A DNA stretch of 64,000 nt from Lolium rigidum (Eukaryota; Streptophyta; Magnoliopsida; Poales; Poaceae): contig NW_025899963.1 of assembly GCF_022539505.1 (NCBI RefSeq), positions 124,001 to 188,000 on the forward strand, read 5' to 3'. The notes below the pieces were generated by a model. That model was not told the DNA's origin, ran no database searches, and saw only the letters and a program-made list of their open reading frames with translations. Shown piece by piece: positions 1 to 11,576 of the stretch; within the stretch, counting starts at the first letter, position 1; every line of letters begins with the position of its first letter. Made by a program: the position numbers and the translations under genes.

Positions 1-101
1 TTTTACTTTATTTACTGTCTTGCTCTCTATATCAAAAACACAAAAAAATTAGTTACTTGCATTTACTTTATTTGCCTAGTTTACTTTTTGCTTATTTCAT
101 C

Positions 102-749
102 ATGCTTAATCCTAAGTTTACTGTGGAAGAGATACCGGTAGGACGAGGGTGTATCATTGGAAGAGATAATATAGAAGAATTTTTCACCTATGTTAGTATG
201 GATGAAGATTTTAAAGATATACCATTATTAAAAACTGCCCCTACTTATGAAAGTGCTGCTGCCTGTTTAATACACATGTTGGAAACTAGATTTGTTAGTC
301 TCAATCCCATAATACAACATATGTTTCTTACACTTACGGATATAGAGATGGGAGAAAAGAGAAATTTTGTTTTAAAAATCCTTGCTAGAGAATTTGAAGA
401 TATAGCTAAAGAAGCTAGAAAAGTTTTTATCAAGCATAAGAGGCTTGGTTTCTTTCCTGATTTTAAACAAATACTTGAAAAGACGGATATGGATAGAATT
501 AAGTATACTAGTAATGTTAATGATGGTAGAGAAATTAAAGCGCCAATGCCTAGTAAGCTACTAGGGATGCATGAAGCTTTGGAAAATAATTATGCTTGGC
601 TTGTTCCTGAAAATTTGTTTGATGAGAATAGTAAGCCTAGGAGTAATGAGAAAGGAGTTACTTATATAGACCAGATACAATGCATTGTTGAGAAAGCTCC
701 CAACGCTGAAGATAATAATGTTGATGCTCCATCTCTTGATGTTACTTGA
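102..749 (+). CDS. Unrecognised 215-aa protein carried in the gag slot of element A
   Basis: An intact ORF starts at ATG 102; an in-frame TTG at 57 is less likely, because B and E also start with ATG at the equivalent point and share the pattern M-x-[NT]-P (MLNPK, MSNPE, MGTPE). The last residues, SLDVT, also match the end of the E protein and the end of the broken B ORF. Between these shared ends the sequence shows no similarity I can see to gag, protease or any pol domain. It is mixed alpha-helical in appearance, lysine/glutamate-rich in the middle (about residues 90-150), and has no zinc knuckle, signal peptide or membrane segment. I do not recognise the family. It could be a very divergent capsid-like protein or captured cargo. 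It lies directly after the leader and before the non-coding trailer, so it would be translated from the genomic LTR transcript. Confidence 0.7.
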   Translation: MLNPKFTVEEIPVGRGCIIGRDNIEEFFTYVSMDEDFKDIPLLKTAPTYESAAACLIHMLETRFVSLNPIIQHMFLTLTDIEMGEKRNFVLKILAREFEDIAKEARKVFIKHKRLGFFPDFKQILEKTDMDRIKYTSNVNDGREIKAPMPSKLLGMHEALENNYAWLVPENLFDENSKPRSNEKGVTYIDQIQCIVEKAPNAEDNNVDAPSLDVT

Positions 750-3320
750 TTTACACTTTCTGCGCCTAGCTGAAAGGTGTTAAAGAAAAGCGCTTATGGG
801 AGACAACCCATGTTTTTACTACAGCAATTTTTTGTTTTGTTGAGTCTTGGAAGTTGTTTACTACTGTAGCAACCTCTCCTTATCATGTTTTTGTACCAAG
901 TAAAGTTTCTATGTCAAAGTTGATGTTATATTTGGGATCGCTGCGCAGAAACAGCATTGCTGTCTGTCACGAATCTGGGCACAGTCCTCTGTGGAAAATT
1001 CGAAAAAATCTGCCAATTTACGAGCGTGATCCTCAGATATGTACGCAACTTTCATTAGTTTTGAGTTTTTCCATTTGAGCAAGTCTGGTGCCAGCTTTAA
1101 ATTCGTCTTTACGGACTGTTCTGTTTTTGACAGATTCTGCCTTTTATTTCGCATTGCCTCTTTTGCTATGTTGGATTTATTTCTTTGATCCATTAATGTC
1201 CAGTAGCATTATGCAATGTCCAGAAGTGAAAATAATGTTTGTGTCACCTCTGAATGTGTGAATTATTAATTGTGCACTAACCCTCTAATGAGTTTGCTTG
1301 AAGTTTGGTGTGAAGGAAGTTTTCAAGGGTCAAGAGAGGAGAATGATATACTATGATCAAGAGGAGTGAAAGCTCTAAGCTTGGGGATGCCCCGTGGTTC
1401 ACCCCTGCATATTTTAAGAAGACTCAAGCGTCTAAGCTTGGGGATGCCCAAGGCATCCCCTTCTTCATCGACAACATCATCGGGTTCCTCCCCGAAACTA
1501 TATTTTTATTCAATCACATCTTGTGTTCTTTACTTGGAGCGTCGGTTTATTTTTGTTTTTGTTTTTGTTTGAATAAAATGGATCCTAGCATTCACTTTGT
1601 GGGAGAGAGACACGCTCCGCCGTTGCATATGGACACATGTGTCCTTAGGTTTTACTCATAATGTTCAAGGCGAAGTTTCTTCTTCGTTAAATTGTTATAT
1701 GGTTGGAATTGGAAAATGCTACATGTAGTAATTCTAAAATGTCTTGGATAATGTGATACTTGGCAATTGTTGTGCTCATGTTTAAGCTCTTGCATCATAT
1801 GCTTTGCACCCATTAATGAAGAAATACATAGAGCATGCTAAAATTTGATTTGCATATTTGGTCTCTCTAAGGTCTAGATAATATCTAGTATTGAGTTTTG
1901 AACAACAAGGAAGACGGTGTAGAGTCTTATAATGTTTACAATATGTCTTTTATGTGAGTTTTGCTGCACCTGTTCATCCTTGAGTTTGCTTCAAATAACC
2001 TTGCTAGCCTAAACCTTGTATCGAGAGGGAATACTTCTCATGCATCCAAAATCCTTGAGCCAACTACTATGCCATTTGTGTCCACCATACCTACCTACTA
2101 CATGGTATTTCTCCGCCATTCCAAAGTAAATTGCTTGAGTGCTACCTTTAAAAATTCCATCATTCACCTTTGCAATATATAGCTCATGGGACAAAATAGC
2201 CTTAAAAACTATCGTAGTATTGAATATGTACTTATGCACTTCATATTTTATTAAGTTGCTCGTTGTGCGATAACCATGCTTCTGGGGAACGCCATCAACT
2301 ATTGTTGAATATCATGTGAGTTGCTATGCATGTCCGTCTTGTCTGAAGGTCTATCATTTTAGTGGTTGGAGCATGCAAAATTGTTAGAGAAGAACATTGG
2401 GCCGCTAACTAAAGCCATGAATCATGGTTGAAGTTTCAGTTTTGGACATATATCCTCAATCTCATATGAGAACAATAATCATTGCTACATGCTTGTGCAT
2501 TTAAGAGGAGTCCATTATCTGTTGTCCATGTTGTCCCGGTATGGATGTCTAAGTTGAGAATAATCAAAAGCGAGAAATCCGAAATGCGAGCTTTCTCCTT
2601 AGACCTTTGTACGAGCGGCATGGAGGTACCCCTTTGTGACACTTGGTTGAAACATGGCATGCAAAGATCCGGTAGTCCAAGCTAAGTAGGACGAGGTGCG
2701 GACACTATTAGTATACTATGCATGAGGCTTGCAACTTGTAAGATATAATTTACATAACTCATATGCTTTATTACTACCGTTGACAAAATTGTTTCATGTT
2801 TTTAAAATAAAAGCTCTAGCACAAATACAACAATCGATGATTTCCTCTTTGAAGGACCATTCTTTTACTTTTATTGTTGAGTCAGTTTACCTATCTCCTT
2901 CCACCTTAAGAAGCAAACACTTGTGTGAACTGTGCATTGATTCCTACATACTTGCATATTGCACTTGTTATATTACTTTATGTTGACAATATCCATGAGA
3001 TATACATGTTATAAGTTGAAAGCAACTGCTGAAACTTAATCTTCCTATGTGTTGCTTCAACACCTTTACTTTGATTTATTGCTTTATGAGTTAACTCTTA
3101 TGCAAGACTTATTGATGCTTGTCTTGAAGTACTATTCATGAAAAGTCTTTGCTATATGATTCACTTGTTTACTCAAGTCATTACCTTTGTTTTGATCGAT
3201 GCATTCATTACATATGTTTACAAATAGTATGATCAAGATTATGATGGCATGTCACTTCAGAAATTATCTTTGTTATCGTTTTACCTGCTCGGGACGAGCG
3301 AGAACTAAGCTTGGGGATGC
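750..3320 (+). other. Long non-coding trailer of element A with internal polypurine tracts
   Basis: About 2.6 kb with no credible ORF separates the stop codon from the 3' LTR. It is closely similar, base for base, to 35313-37884 in element B and more distantly to the reverse complement of 47403-49981 in E. Conservation without coding suggests structural or packaging functions, although recent common descent explains it too. Two internal copies of the polypurine-like tract (aagcttggggatgcc at 1377-1391 and 1434-1448) lie about 1.9 kb before the true tract. The second is followed by a hairpin (1440-1460). Confidence 0.75.
3307..3320 (+). promoter_or_regulatory. 3' polypurine tract of element A
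   Basis: The sequence aagcttggggatgc abuts the 3' LTR start (TGATACG). It is the position expected for the plus-strand primer, and the same motif abuts the 3' LTRs of B (with one change, agcttaggga) and E (reverse strand, 47403-47418). Confidence 0.75.
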
Positions 3321-4915
3321 TGATACGTCTCCAACGTATCGATAATTTCTTATGTTCCATGCTACTTTATTGATGATACCTACATGTTTTATGCACATTA
3401 TATGTCATATTTATGCATTTTCCGGAACTAACCTATTAACAAGATGCCGAAGAGCCGATTGCTGTTTTCTGCTGTTTTTGGTTTCAGAAATCCTAGTAAG
3501 GAAATATTCTCGGAATTGGACGAAACTTTCGCCCAGGGTCCTATTTTTGCACGAAGCTTCCAGAAGACCGAAGAGTCAACGAAGTGGGGCCACGAGGCAG
3601 CCAGGGGATAGGGCGGCGCGGCCCAGGCCTTGGCCGCGCCGGCCTGCCCCCTGGGCCCCTCGTGTGGCCCCCTGACCTACCCTTCCGCCTACTTAAAGCC
3701 TCCGTCGCGAAACCCCCAGTACCGAGAGCCACGATACGGAAAACCTTCCAGAGACGCCGCCGCCGCGAATCCCATCTCGGGGGATTCAGGAGATCGCCTC
3801 CGGCACCCTGCCGGAGAGGGGATTCATCTCCCGGAGGACTCTTCATCGCCATGATCGCCTCCGGAGTGATGAGTGAGTAGTTCACCCCTGGACCATGGGT
3901 CCATAGCAGTAGCTAGATGGTCGTCTTCTCCTTGTTGTTCTTCATTGTTGGATCTTGTGAGCTGCCTAACATGATCAAGATCATCTATCTGTAATACTAT
4001 ATGTTGTGTTTGTCGGGATCCGATGGATAGTGAATAATATGATTATGGTGATTATCAATCTGTTGTTTATGTGTTGTTTATGATCTTGCATGCTCTCCGT
4101 TATTAGTAGAGGCTCTGGCCAAGTTTTTGCTCTTAACTCCAAGAGGGAGTATTTATGCTCGATAGTGGGTTCATGCCTTCATTGACACCTGGGATCGTGA
4201 CGAGTAGGTTCTAAGGTTGTGATGTGCTGTTGCCACTAGGGATAAAACATTGATGCTATGTCTAAGGATGTAGTTGTTGATTACATTACGCACCATACTT
4301 AATGCAATTGTCTCGTTGCTTAGCAACTTAATACCGAATGGGGTTCGGACGATAACCTGAAGGTGGACTTTTTAGGCATAGATGCAGTTGGATGGCGGTC
4401 TATGTACTTTGTCGTAATGCCCAATTAAATCTCACTATATTTATCATATCATGTATATGCATTGTTATGCCCTTTTCTATTTGTCAATTGCCCGACTGTA
4501 ATTTGTTCACCCAACATGCTTTTATCTTATGGGAGAGACACCTCTAGTGAACTGTGGACCCCGGTCCTATTCTTTACATAGCATACAATCTACTGCAATT
4601 GTGTTTTACTATTTTCTTTGCAAACATCTTCCACTCGATACGCTTAATCCTTTGTTACAGCAAGCCGGTGAGATTGACAACCTCACTCGTTTCGTTGGGA
4701 CAAAGTACTTGGGTTGTGTTGTGCGGGTTCCGCGTTGGCGCCGGAATCCCCGGTGTTGCGCCGCATCACATTTCGCGACCATCAACCTTCAACGTGCTTC
4801 TTGGCTCCTACTGGTTCGATTAAACCTTGGTTTCTTTCTGAGGGAAAACTTGCTACTGTGCGCATCATACCTTCCTCTTGGGGTTCCCAACGAACGTGTG
4901 AGTTACACGCCATCA
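3321..4915 (+). repeat. 3' LTR of element A (1,595 bp)
   Basis: It begins TGATACGTCTCCAACG and ends CATCA. Its length, 1,595 bp, is the same as both LTRs of element B, which fixes the boundaries. ORFs inside (for example near 3541-3885) are shadows of a GC-rich stretch that recurs in all LTR copies of the window. Confidence 0.9.
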
Positions 4916-4920
4916 GTACA

Positions 4921-5578
4921 CAATCAGATGTCCTGAGCTCTAAAAGTTAGGAGCATATACCAGAATGATTCATGTGATGATCATTGAAAAACAGTAAGAA
5001 TATCCATGTGTGCTTTAGAAGGACCAAGGATATATATATAGTTTTATATGGGTAATGACAAACAAAATCGTTGTAAAGTGTTGCACCGATATTAGTTTGG
5101 TCATATATAAAAATAAAATTCAATCTCAATTAGGCTAAGTGTTATTAAAAAGGTAGCACAATGCTAGATTTAGAAGAGTTCTAAATATTGTGACGGATTC
5201 AACAAAAGAAGGCAGAGTATGTCATTGTTTTGACAATGATTGGGGATGTTGAGTCAAGAAGTTCTTTGAGAACTTGGTGTAGTTCCGATAGTGTCAGAAC
5301 TTTGAAGCTATATTGTGTGTGACAATATTAGTGACATATTTCAGACCGCGGAATTAAGGTTCCACAAGAAGACCAAACATATTTAATGCCGATTCATTTG
5401 GAAAATGTGTGATGCGTGAAGACGCAAATGAATTGCAAAATACATACGTTTCTGAGTGTGTCAGAACCGTTGACTAAAACCTCTCCCGTGAACAGAACAT
5501 GATAAAGCACCAGAAGGCCAAGGTGTTATATCTTTACATATGTAAACTAGATTATTGACTCTAGTGCAAGTGGGAGAC
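4921..5578 (+). mobile_element. Internal 3' remnant of an Angela/BARE-like copia element (H)
   Basis: This sequence has no open frame. Its end has the arrangement usual for BARE/Angela-type copia elements, with a degraded stretch leading to the purine tract aagtgggagac (5568-5578) next to the LTR. Element A inserted at its left side (after 4915), and everything further 5' is outside the window. The coding part is lost or too decayed to read. Confidence 0.65.
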
Positions 5579-7358
5579 TGTTGGAGATATGCCCAAGAGG
5601 CAATAATAAATGGTTATTATATATCTTTGTGTTTATGATAATGTTTATATACCATGCTATAATTGTATTAACCGAAACATTGATACATGTGTGATATGTA
5701 AACAACAAAGAGTCCCTAGTAAGCCTCTTAACTAGCTTGTTGATTAATAGATGATTAGTTTCATAATCATGAACATTGGATGTTATTAATAACAAGGTTA
5801 TATCATTATATGAATGATGTAATGGACACACCCAATTAAGCGTAGCATAAGATCACGTCATTAAGTTATTTGCTATAAGCTTTCGATACATAGTTACCTA
5901 GTCCTTATGACCATGAGATCATGTAAATCACTTATACAGGAAAGGTACTTTGATTACATCAAACGCCACTGCGTAAATGGGTGGTTATAAAGGTGGGATT
6001 AAGTATCCGGAAAGTATGAGTTGAGGCATATGGATCAACAGTGGGATTTGTCCATCCCGATGACGGATAGACATACTCCGGGCCCTCTCGGTGGAATGTC
6101 GTCTAATGTCTTGCAAGCATATGAATAAGTTCATAAGAGACCACATACCACGGTACGAGTAAAGAGTACTTGTCGGAGACGAGGTTGAACAAGGTATAGA
6201 GTGATACCGATGATCAAACCTCGGACAAGTAAAATATCGCGTGACAAAGGGAATTGGTATCGTATGTGAATGGTTCATTCGATCACTAAGTCATCGTTGA
6301 ATATGTGGGAGCCATTATGGATCTCCAGATCCCGCTATTGGTTATTGGTCGGAGAGAGGTCTCAACCATGTCTACATAGTTCACGAACCGTAGGGTGACA
6401 CACTTAAGGTTTGATGTCGTTTAAGTAGATATGGAATAAGGAATGGAGTTCGAAGTTTTGTTCGGAGTCTCGGATGGGATCCAGGACATCACGAGGAGGT
6501 CCGGAATGGTCCGGAGAATAAGATTCATATATAGGAAGTCATATTCCAAGTTTGGAAATGATCCGGTGCATTTATGGCAGGTTCTAGAAGGTTCTAGAAA
6601 AGTCCGGATGAAATCACCATGGAAAGTGGAGTCCCGGAGGGACTCCACCTTGCATGACCAGCCAACCCTAAAGGGAAGGAGTCCAAGGTGGACTCCCCAA
6701 AGGGTGGCCGGCCAACCACCCAAGGAAGGGGTGGGAGTCCCACCTTGAGTGGGATTTCCCCCTTGGGTAGGTTTTGTCCCTATGGAAGGTTTTGGTTTCG
6801 GGTCTTATTCGAAGACTTGGATACCAACACTTGGGGATTTCCACCTATATAATGAGGAGGAGAGGGAGGGGGCAGCCCACTCTTGGCCGCACCACCTAGG
6901 GCTGCCCATGGCCGGCGCCCTAGCCACCCCCTCTCCCAAACTCTAGCCTCTCCTCCTCCACCACTTCTCCCGCATACGCTTAGGCGAAGCCCTGCCGGAG
7001 TTCTCCACCACCACCGCCACCACGCCGTCGTGCTGTCGGGATTCCGAGGAGGATCTACTACTTCCGCTGCCCGCTGAAACGGGGAAAAAGGACGTCGTCT
7101 TCATCAACACCGAACGTGTGACCGAGTACGGAGGTGCTGCCCGATTGTGGCACCGTGATCAAGATCTTCTACGCGCTTTTGCAAGCGGCAAGTGATCGTC
7201 TACCGCAGCAATAAGAGCCTACTCTTATAGGCTTTGGAAATCTTCAAGGGTGAGTCTCGATCATCCCCTCGTTGCTCCCGTCTTCTAGATTGCATCTTGG
7301 CTTGGATTGTGTTCTTGCGGTAGGAAAATTTTTGTTTTCTATGCAACGTTATCCTACA
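5579..7358 (+). repeat. 3' LTR of an Angela/BARE-like copia element (H)
   Basis: The LTR starts TGTTGGAGATATGCCC, carries the 'gaggcaataataaa' and 'gaccatgagatcatgta' blocks typical of Triticeae BARE/Angela/WIS LTRs, and ends ttatcctaca. Length is 1,780 bp, in the range of that superfamily. It is divergent from the standard BARE sequence as I remember it, so this may be a sister family. On the right, the LTR ends exactly where the reverse-transcriptase ORF of the minus-strand copia element starts, so H inserted into that ORF. Confidence 0.85.
6846..6852 (+). promoter_or_regulatory. Probable TATA box of the H LTR
   Basis: TATATAA lies in a CT- and GC-rich context in the second half of the LTR, where copia LTR promoters lie. 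No transcript evidence is available. Confidence 0.5.
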
Positions 7359-8428
7359 AATATAACACCTTCGCCCCCACCATGGCGATAGTAAACGCAC
7401 TTGTCAGCCTCATTGACAACAAAGCCTACAGAAGTTAAAGTTCTGTCAAACTTCTCATGCCATTGCTTAGGTGCTTGTTTCAGGCCATATAAAGATTTCA
7501 GCAACTTGCACACCTTTCTTTCTTCACCTTTTACCACAAACCCATCAGGCTGATCCATATAGATTTCCTCTTCCAACTCTCCATTAAGAAAAGTTGTCTT
7601 TACGTCCATTTGATGAACTATAAGACCATAGGAGGCAGCCATGGATAGTAGTACTCGAATGGTGGTAAGTCTAGCGACAGGTGAATAGGTGTCGAAGTAA
7701 TCTTCTCCTTCTCTCTGTGTGTAGCCTTTCGCTACAAGCCGCGCCTTGTACTTCTCAATAGTACCATCAGGTCTTAGCTTCTTCTTGAACACCCATTTGC
7801 AGCCCACGGGCTTGCATCCATGGGGTCGTTCTGATAGCTCCCAAGTTCCATTAGAAAGAATCGAGTCCATCTCATTATGGACAGCTTCTTTCCAGTCATC
7901 TGCATCTGGAGATGCATATGCCTCTGCAATGGACGTGGGAGTATCATCCACAAGGTACACAATAAAATCATCACCAAAGGATTTTTCAATCCTCCGTCTC
8001 TTGCTCCCTTTAGGAGCTTCATTGTCATCCTTCTCAATAACAATCTCATGTGATTGTTCAAAATACTCATTAGATGTACTAGATTCAGGAACTATCTCAG
8101 TAGAAATTCTAGCAATGCTATGCATATCTTTCATAGGAAACATATTCTCAAAGAATGTTGCATCACGAGATTCCATAATAGTATCAACATGCATATCCGG
8201 TACTTCAGATTGAACTACTAAAAATCTATAGTCTACACTCCGCGGAGCATAACCTAGAAAGATACAATCCACTCGTCTTTGGTCCGAGTTTGCGCTTCTT
8301 AGTAATTGGAATATTGACTTTCGCCAAACATCCCCATGTGCGCAAATACGAAAGTGATGGTTTTCTCCCGGACCACTCCTCGTGAGGGGTTTTATCTTTA
8401 TTCTTGTTAGGAACTCTATTCGGGACAT
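7359..8428 (-). pseudogene. copia reverse transcriptase, interrupted
   Basis: The reading frame carries the copia RT start (WELSERPHGCKPVGCKWVF), the KARLVAKGYTQREG block, the QMDVKTTFLNGELEEEIYM block and KSLYGLKQAPKQWHEKFD. It is cut just before the catalytic YVDD box by the H insertion (LTR boundary 7358/7359). Upstream codons read as the integrase C-terminal linker (about 8200-8270) in another frame, so a frameshift lies near 8270. It would have provided DNA synthesis for element G in cytoplasmic particles. It is not functional here. Confidence 0.9.
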
Positions 8429-9101
8429 GACATGTAGTCAACAAAGCCTCCCCCACCATGCCTTTGATAAACCAGCGAGTGGCTAACATGGAATTCACCA
8501 AGTCGGTCAGCGTGCGGTTTTTCCTCTCGGCAACCCCGTTTGATTGGGGCGAATAGGGAGGCGTCCTCTCATGAATAATACCATGTTCCTCACAGAATTC
8601 ATCAAAGATTTTAGGAAAATATTCACCACCACGATCCGACCTAAGACACTTGATCTTTCTCTCTAGTTGATTTTCAACTTCGGCCTTATAAATTTTAAAG
8701 TAGTCTAAAGCTTCATCTTTAGTTCGCAACAGATAAACATAGCAAAATCTAGTCGCATCATCAATCAATGTCATGAAATATCTCTTTCCACCTTTTGTCA
8801 ACACACCATTCATCTCGCATAGATCGGAATGTATGAGTTCTAGAGGTGCCAAGTTTCTCTCCTCGGCCGCCTTGTGAGGCTTCCGAGGTTGCTTTGATTG
8901 CACACAACTATGGCACTTAGAACCTTTGGCAATGGTGAAATTCGGAATTAAACTTAAACTAGATAGCCGAGACATTAAACCAAAATTAATGTGACATAAA
9001 CGAGAATGCCAAACACTGGTATCATCACCGACATTGCCACAAATATGGTTCACGGACTTATTACTGAAATCGAAAGCGAAAAGCGGAACAAGCCTCCGCA
9101 C
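8226..9101 (-). pseudogene. copia integrase
   Basis: An HHCC zinc-binding region (H..H then CHSCVQSKQ, about nt 8880-9010) is followed by the rve core. The catalytic acidic residues are visible as HSDLCEM, LRSDRGGEY and NGVAERKNRT. The C-terminal part (KKRKLGPKT, about nt 8270) runs out of frame and continues in the RT frame. This enzyme inserts cDNA into the host chromosome. The frame is open for 291 codons but the polyprotein is broken on both sides. Confidence 0.88.
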
Positions 9102-9276
9102 TCATAGCCTTTACCAATAAATTGTCCAAACTTGGAAACAACTACTTTATTCGACTCTAAAACAACCTTAAACCCATCTCTCGCATAGAAGGGAGCCGCT
9201 AACGAGATTCTTGTTCATAGTAGGGACATGCTGCACGTTCCTCAGCCGCACGATCTTCCCGAAGTGAACTTCGGAT

Positions 9277-10293
9277 CTACCGTGCCAACACCACGAACGA
9301 AGCATGTGACCCATTCCCCATCAAGACGGAAGAATCCCGGGCGACCTGGTAAGAAGTGAACATGGATATGTCAGCACATACATGAACATTAGCACCCGTA
9401 TCAATCCACCAACATGGAGATTGAAATACTGAAAGAACAGTAAAGAGATTACCGTACCCATCAGCATTGCTAGCGGTCACCGTGTTGACTTGCTTCCCCT
9501 TTTTCTTGCGGTCTGCCCTCTCTGGACAGTCCTTAGAAAAGTGGCTAGTCTCTCCACAGGTAAAGCAGCTCAGATCTGCTTTGTTTATCATCTTCTTCTT
9601 CTTGAAGGTTGTAGTCTTCATAGGCTTATTGAAGGAGGGCTTGTTATTCCCTTTGTTCTTGCTCGTAGGGTTTCTTCGCACCATGTTGGCGCTAGACCGA
9701 CCCTCTCCTTTCTCGGTAGTATCCTTAGCCCGAGCTTTCTCCTCAACATCAAGAGACGCTATCGGGTTTTCAACCGATATCTCCTGTCTCTTGTGTTTGA
9801 GAGTTGTGGCAAAGTTCCTCCATGAAGGGGGCAACTTAGCAATAATGCATCCAGCCACAAACTTGTCAGGTAAGGCACACTTAAGGAGTTCAAGTTCTTT
9901 CGCAATACACTGTATCTCATGAGCTTGTTCGACTACAGAACGGTTGTTCACCATCCTGATGTCATGGAAGCTCTCCATGATGTACAGTTCATCGCTTGCA
10001 TCGGTTGCACCGAATTTAGCATTCAGTGCATCCCAGAGCTCTTTACCATCTGTTATGTGCATGTACACATCACAGAGACGATCAGCAAGAATACTCAGAA
10101 CGCATCCGACGAAGAGAGTATTGTTTTCCTTGAACTTGTTCCGATCTTGGTCAGATATAGTTCCTTCAAGTAAACAATTACTAACTTCGAACACTTTCAG
10201 ATGAGTAAGCCAGAGCGTGGCCTTAACTTGCCACCTCTTGAAGTGCACACCGGTAAACTTATCCGGCCTCAGTGCATCAGCAAAACCAGCCAT
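9277..10293 (-). pseudogene. copia gag-protease (5' part of polyprotein)
   Basis: It starts at ATG 10293 (MAGFADALRPDKF). The gag core is about residues 1-190 (FKRWQVKATLWL, then LWDALNAKFG), followed by a basic linker and a CCHC zinc knuckle (CFTCGETSHFSKDC, about residues 245-258). The aspartic protease starts at WWIDTGANVHVC (about residue 298). The frame ends soon after GNGSHASF. The remaining protease sequence can be followed between 9102 and 9276 only through frame breaks. Gag forms the particle; protease cleaves the polyprotein. Confidence 0.9.
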
Positions 10294-10331
10294 TGTTAAC
10301 TCAGGAAATTGCCTATAATTAGGTTTTTGAT

Positions 10332-11361
10332 TGTTGGATAATTAGGCACAATTTCCATGATTAATTCCAGAATATAAAACATGATGACAGCAACTACTAA
10401 CATGTGAAACTCGAACATACTAGATGCATTAATCAACATGAGTAGCAGCAGCGCAAACGGTAAAGCATCCATCGCTAAACAAATCGAGATATGTCGCACG
10501 TACCGATCTGGTGGAGGTGTAGCAGATGATGTCGCAGCAGTAACGTTGTTGATGACAACGTTGTTGACGACGGGTCGAAGTAGACGGCGTTGAAGACGAC
10601 GGTAGGCAGCACCGCCCGACTTGGACGGAAGGCGACCCGTGATGAAGAACTTGAGCGATCGCGCGAGCGCTTCCCAAAAACCTAATTTGCCCTCTCCCGT
10701 ACGGGATCGCAAGGACGAGTGGTTCCGGAGACCTGCTCTCCCGTTCGCCGATGCACGTCGGCGCGCGGGATGGAGTAGGCTACGATGGCGGCGCAAGCGA
10801 GAGAGAGGTGGAAACCCTAACTCGTGTATTCGGTGTGTTTCCGCGGTAGTCGGGCAAGAGATTATATAGGCTCGAGAAACCCTAGGCAACGTGGGCCACG
10901 CCCACGTCGCACGAACGTTTCGAGTCGGTTACTGAATAGCCCACGATCCGGGAGCGACCCGAACCGACTAACTGCGACGCGTCCGTCTAGGACTCTGTTC
11001 GTTTTCCTGAGCTGCAAAAAGTAAGGAAAGTCTCGGCTCGAGGCTCAATCCACTCACCACGAGCGTGGCGCGCGTCGTGACGTGTCGAGTCGAGACGAGC
11101 GAGCGAGGAGGAGGAAGAGTGCGCGTGTAGCACTCCTATTCTCACTCACTTACTAGTGGTGAAACAACCCACCTTATAAGGTGGTCTAACTTCCTCCCAA
11201 CTTTCCATGTGGGACTAAACTTCCCACCACTTGCCACTCACTAGTGAGCTGCCACCAACTTGGGCTCAAACTCACAAGGCTGCCACTATGTGGGCTTTGA
11301 GATTTATAGGGAAAACTGAAATCTAATTTGGGCCACTAAAAGTGGGCCCAATATTTCAACA
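10332..11361 (-). repeat. 5' LTR of copia element G
   Basis: Read on the minus strand it starts TGTTGAAATATTGGGCCC (right edge 11361) and a CCAACA end is possible at 10332, giving about 1,030 bp. The right edge is well supported by the TGTTG start and the change to F-box-gene sequence. The left edge is less sure, because no standard initiator-Met primer site follows it. Confidence 0.6.
10862..10868 (-). promoter_or_regulatory. Probable TATA box of the G LTR
   Basis: TATATAA on the minus strand, inside the LTR and upstream of the leader and gag start at 10293. Confidence 0.45.
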
Positions 11362-11576
11362 TTTTTTGACCCTGAGCAGACTTTGATTAGTTAGCCCTTA
11401 CTAGATAACAGTGCCATGAATCCAAGATATATCATGCACAAAAGTCATAACCAACTCAAAGTCAGCATTTGATGAGCAATGTGCTAGTACTAATTCCAAC
11501 GGTTACAAGACTGGGTTTGAGATGTGGCCTTCAGCTATGGGTTTGAGAATTGAATTTGGCATAGCTCCATACAAGA

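Larger units (their letters stand above)
1..4915 (+). mobile_element. Athila-type non-autonomous LTR retrotransposon A (5' end outside window)
   Basis: The window opens inside the leader of this element; the first bases match the leader of element B just after its 5' LTR and primer site. It contains one ORF (102-749), a long trailer (750-3320) that is non-coding but closely matches the trailers of elements B and E, a polypurine tract at 3307-3320 and a 3' LTR (3321-4915). No reverse transcriptase, integrase or RNase H is seen. The bases after the LTR (gtaca, 4916-4920) would be the target duplication, but the partner copy lies outside the window. The element sits in the 3' internal region of a copia element. 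Assignment to the Athila lineage (Sabrina/WHAM/Fatima-like group) comes from the related gag and tRNA-Asp primer sites in B and E and is inference. Confidence 0.85.
7359..11361 (-). mobile_element. Ty1/copia retrotransposon G, 5' half on minus strand
   Basis: From right to left: 5' LTR (10332-11361), gag-protease (10293 to 9277), integrase (9101 to 8226) and the first half of reverse transcriptase (8428 to 7359). The order gag-PR-INT-RT is diagnostic of copia. The reverse transcriptase is cut at 7358/7359 by insertion of element H; the rest and the 3' LTR lie left of the window. At least two frame breaks (about 9100-9280 and about 8270) show that it is inactive. Confidence 0.9.

Noticed and set aside
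57..101. TTG at 57 as start of the element A ORF
   Set aside because: Elements B and E start with ATG at the position equivalent to 102.
3541..3885. Overlapping ORFs in both strands within the LTRs (also at 32963, 38107, 46842, 53352)
   Set aside because: They recur only as frames of one GC-rich LTR segment, change frame between copies, and show no domain; they are shadows.
7746..8213. Plus-strand ORF across the copia reverse transcriptase
   Set aside because: Antisense shadow of the minus-strand pol frame.
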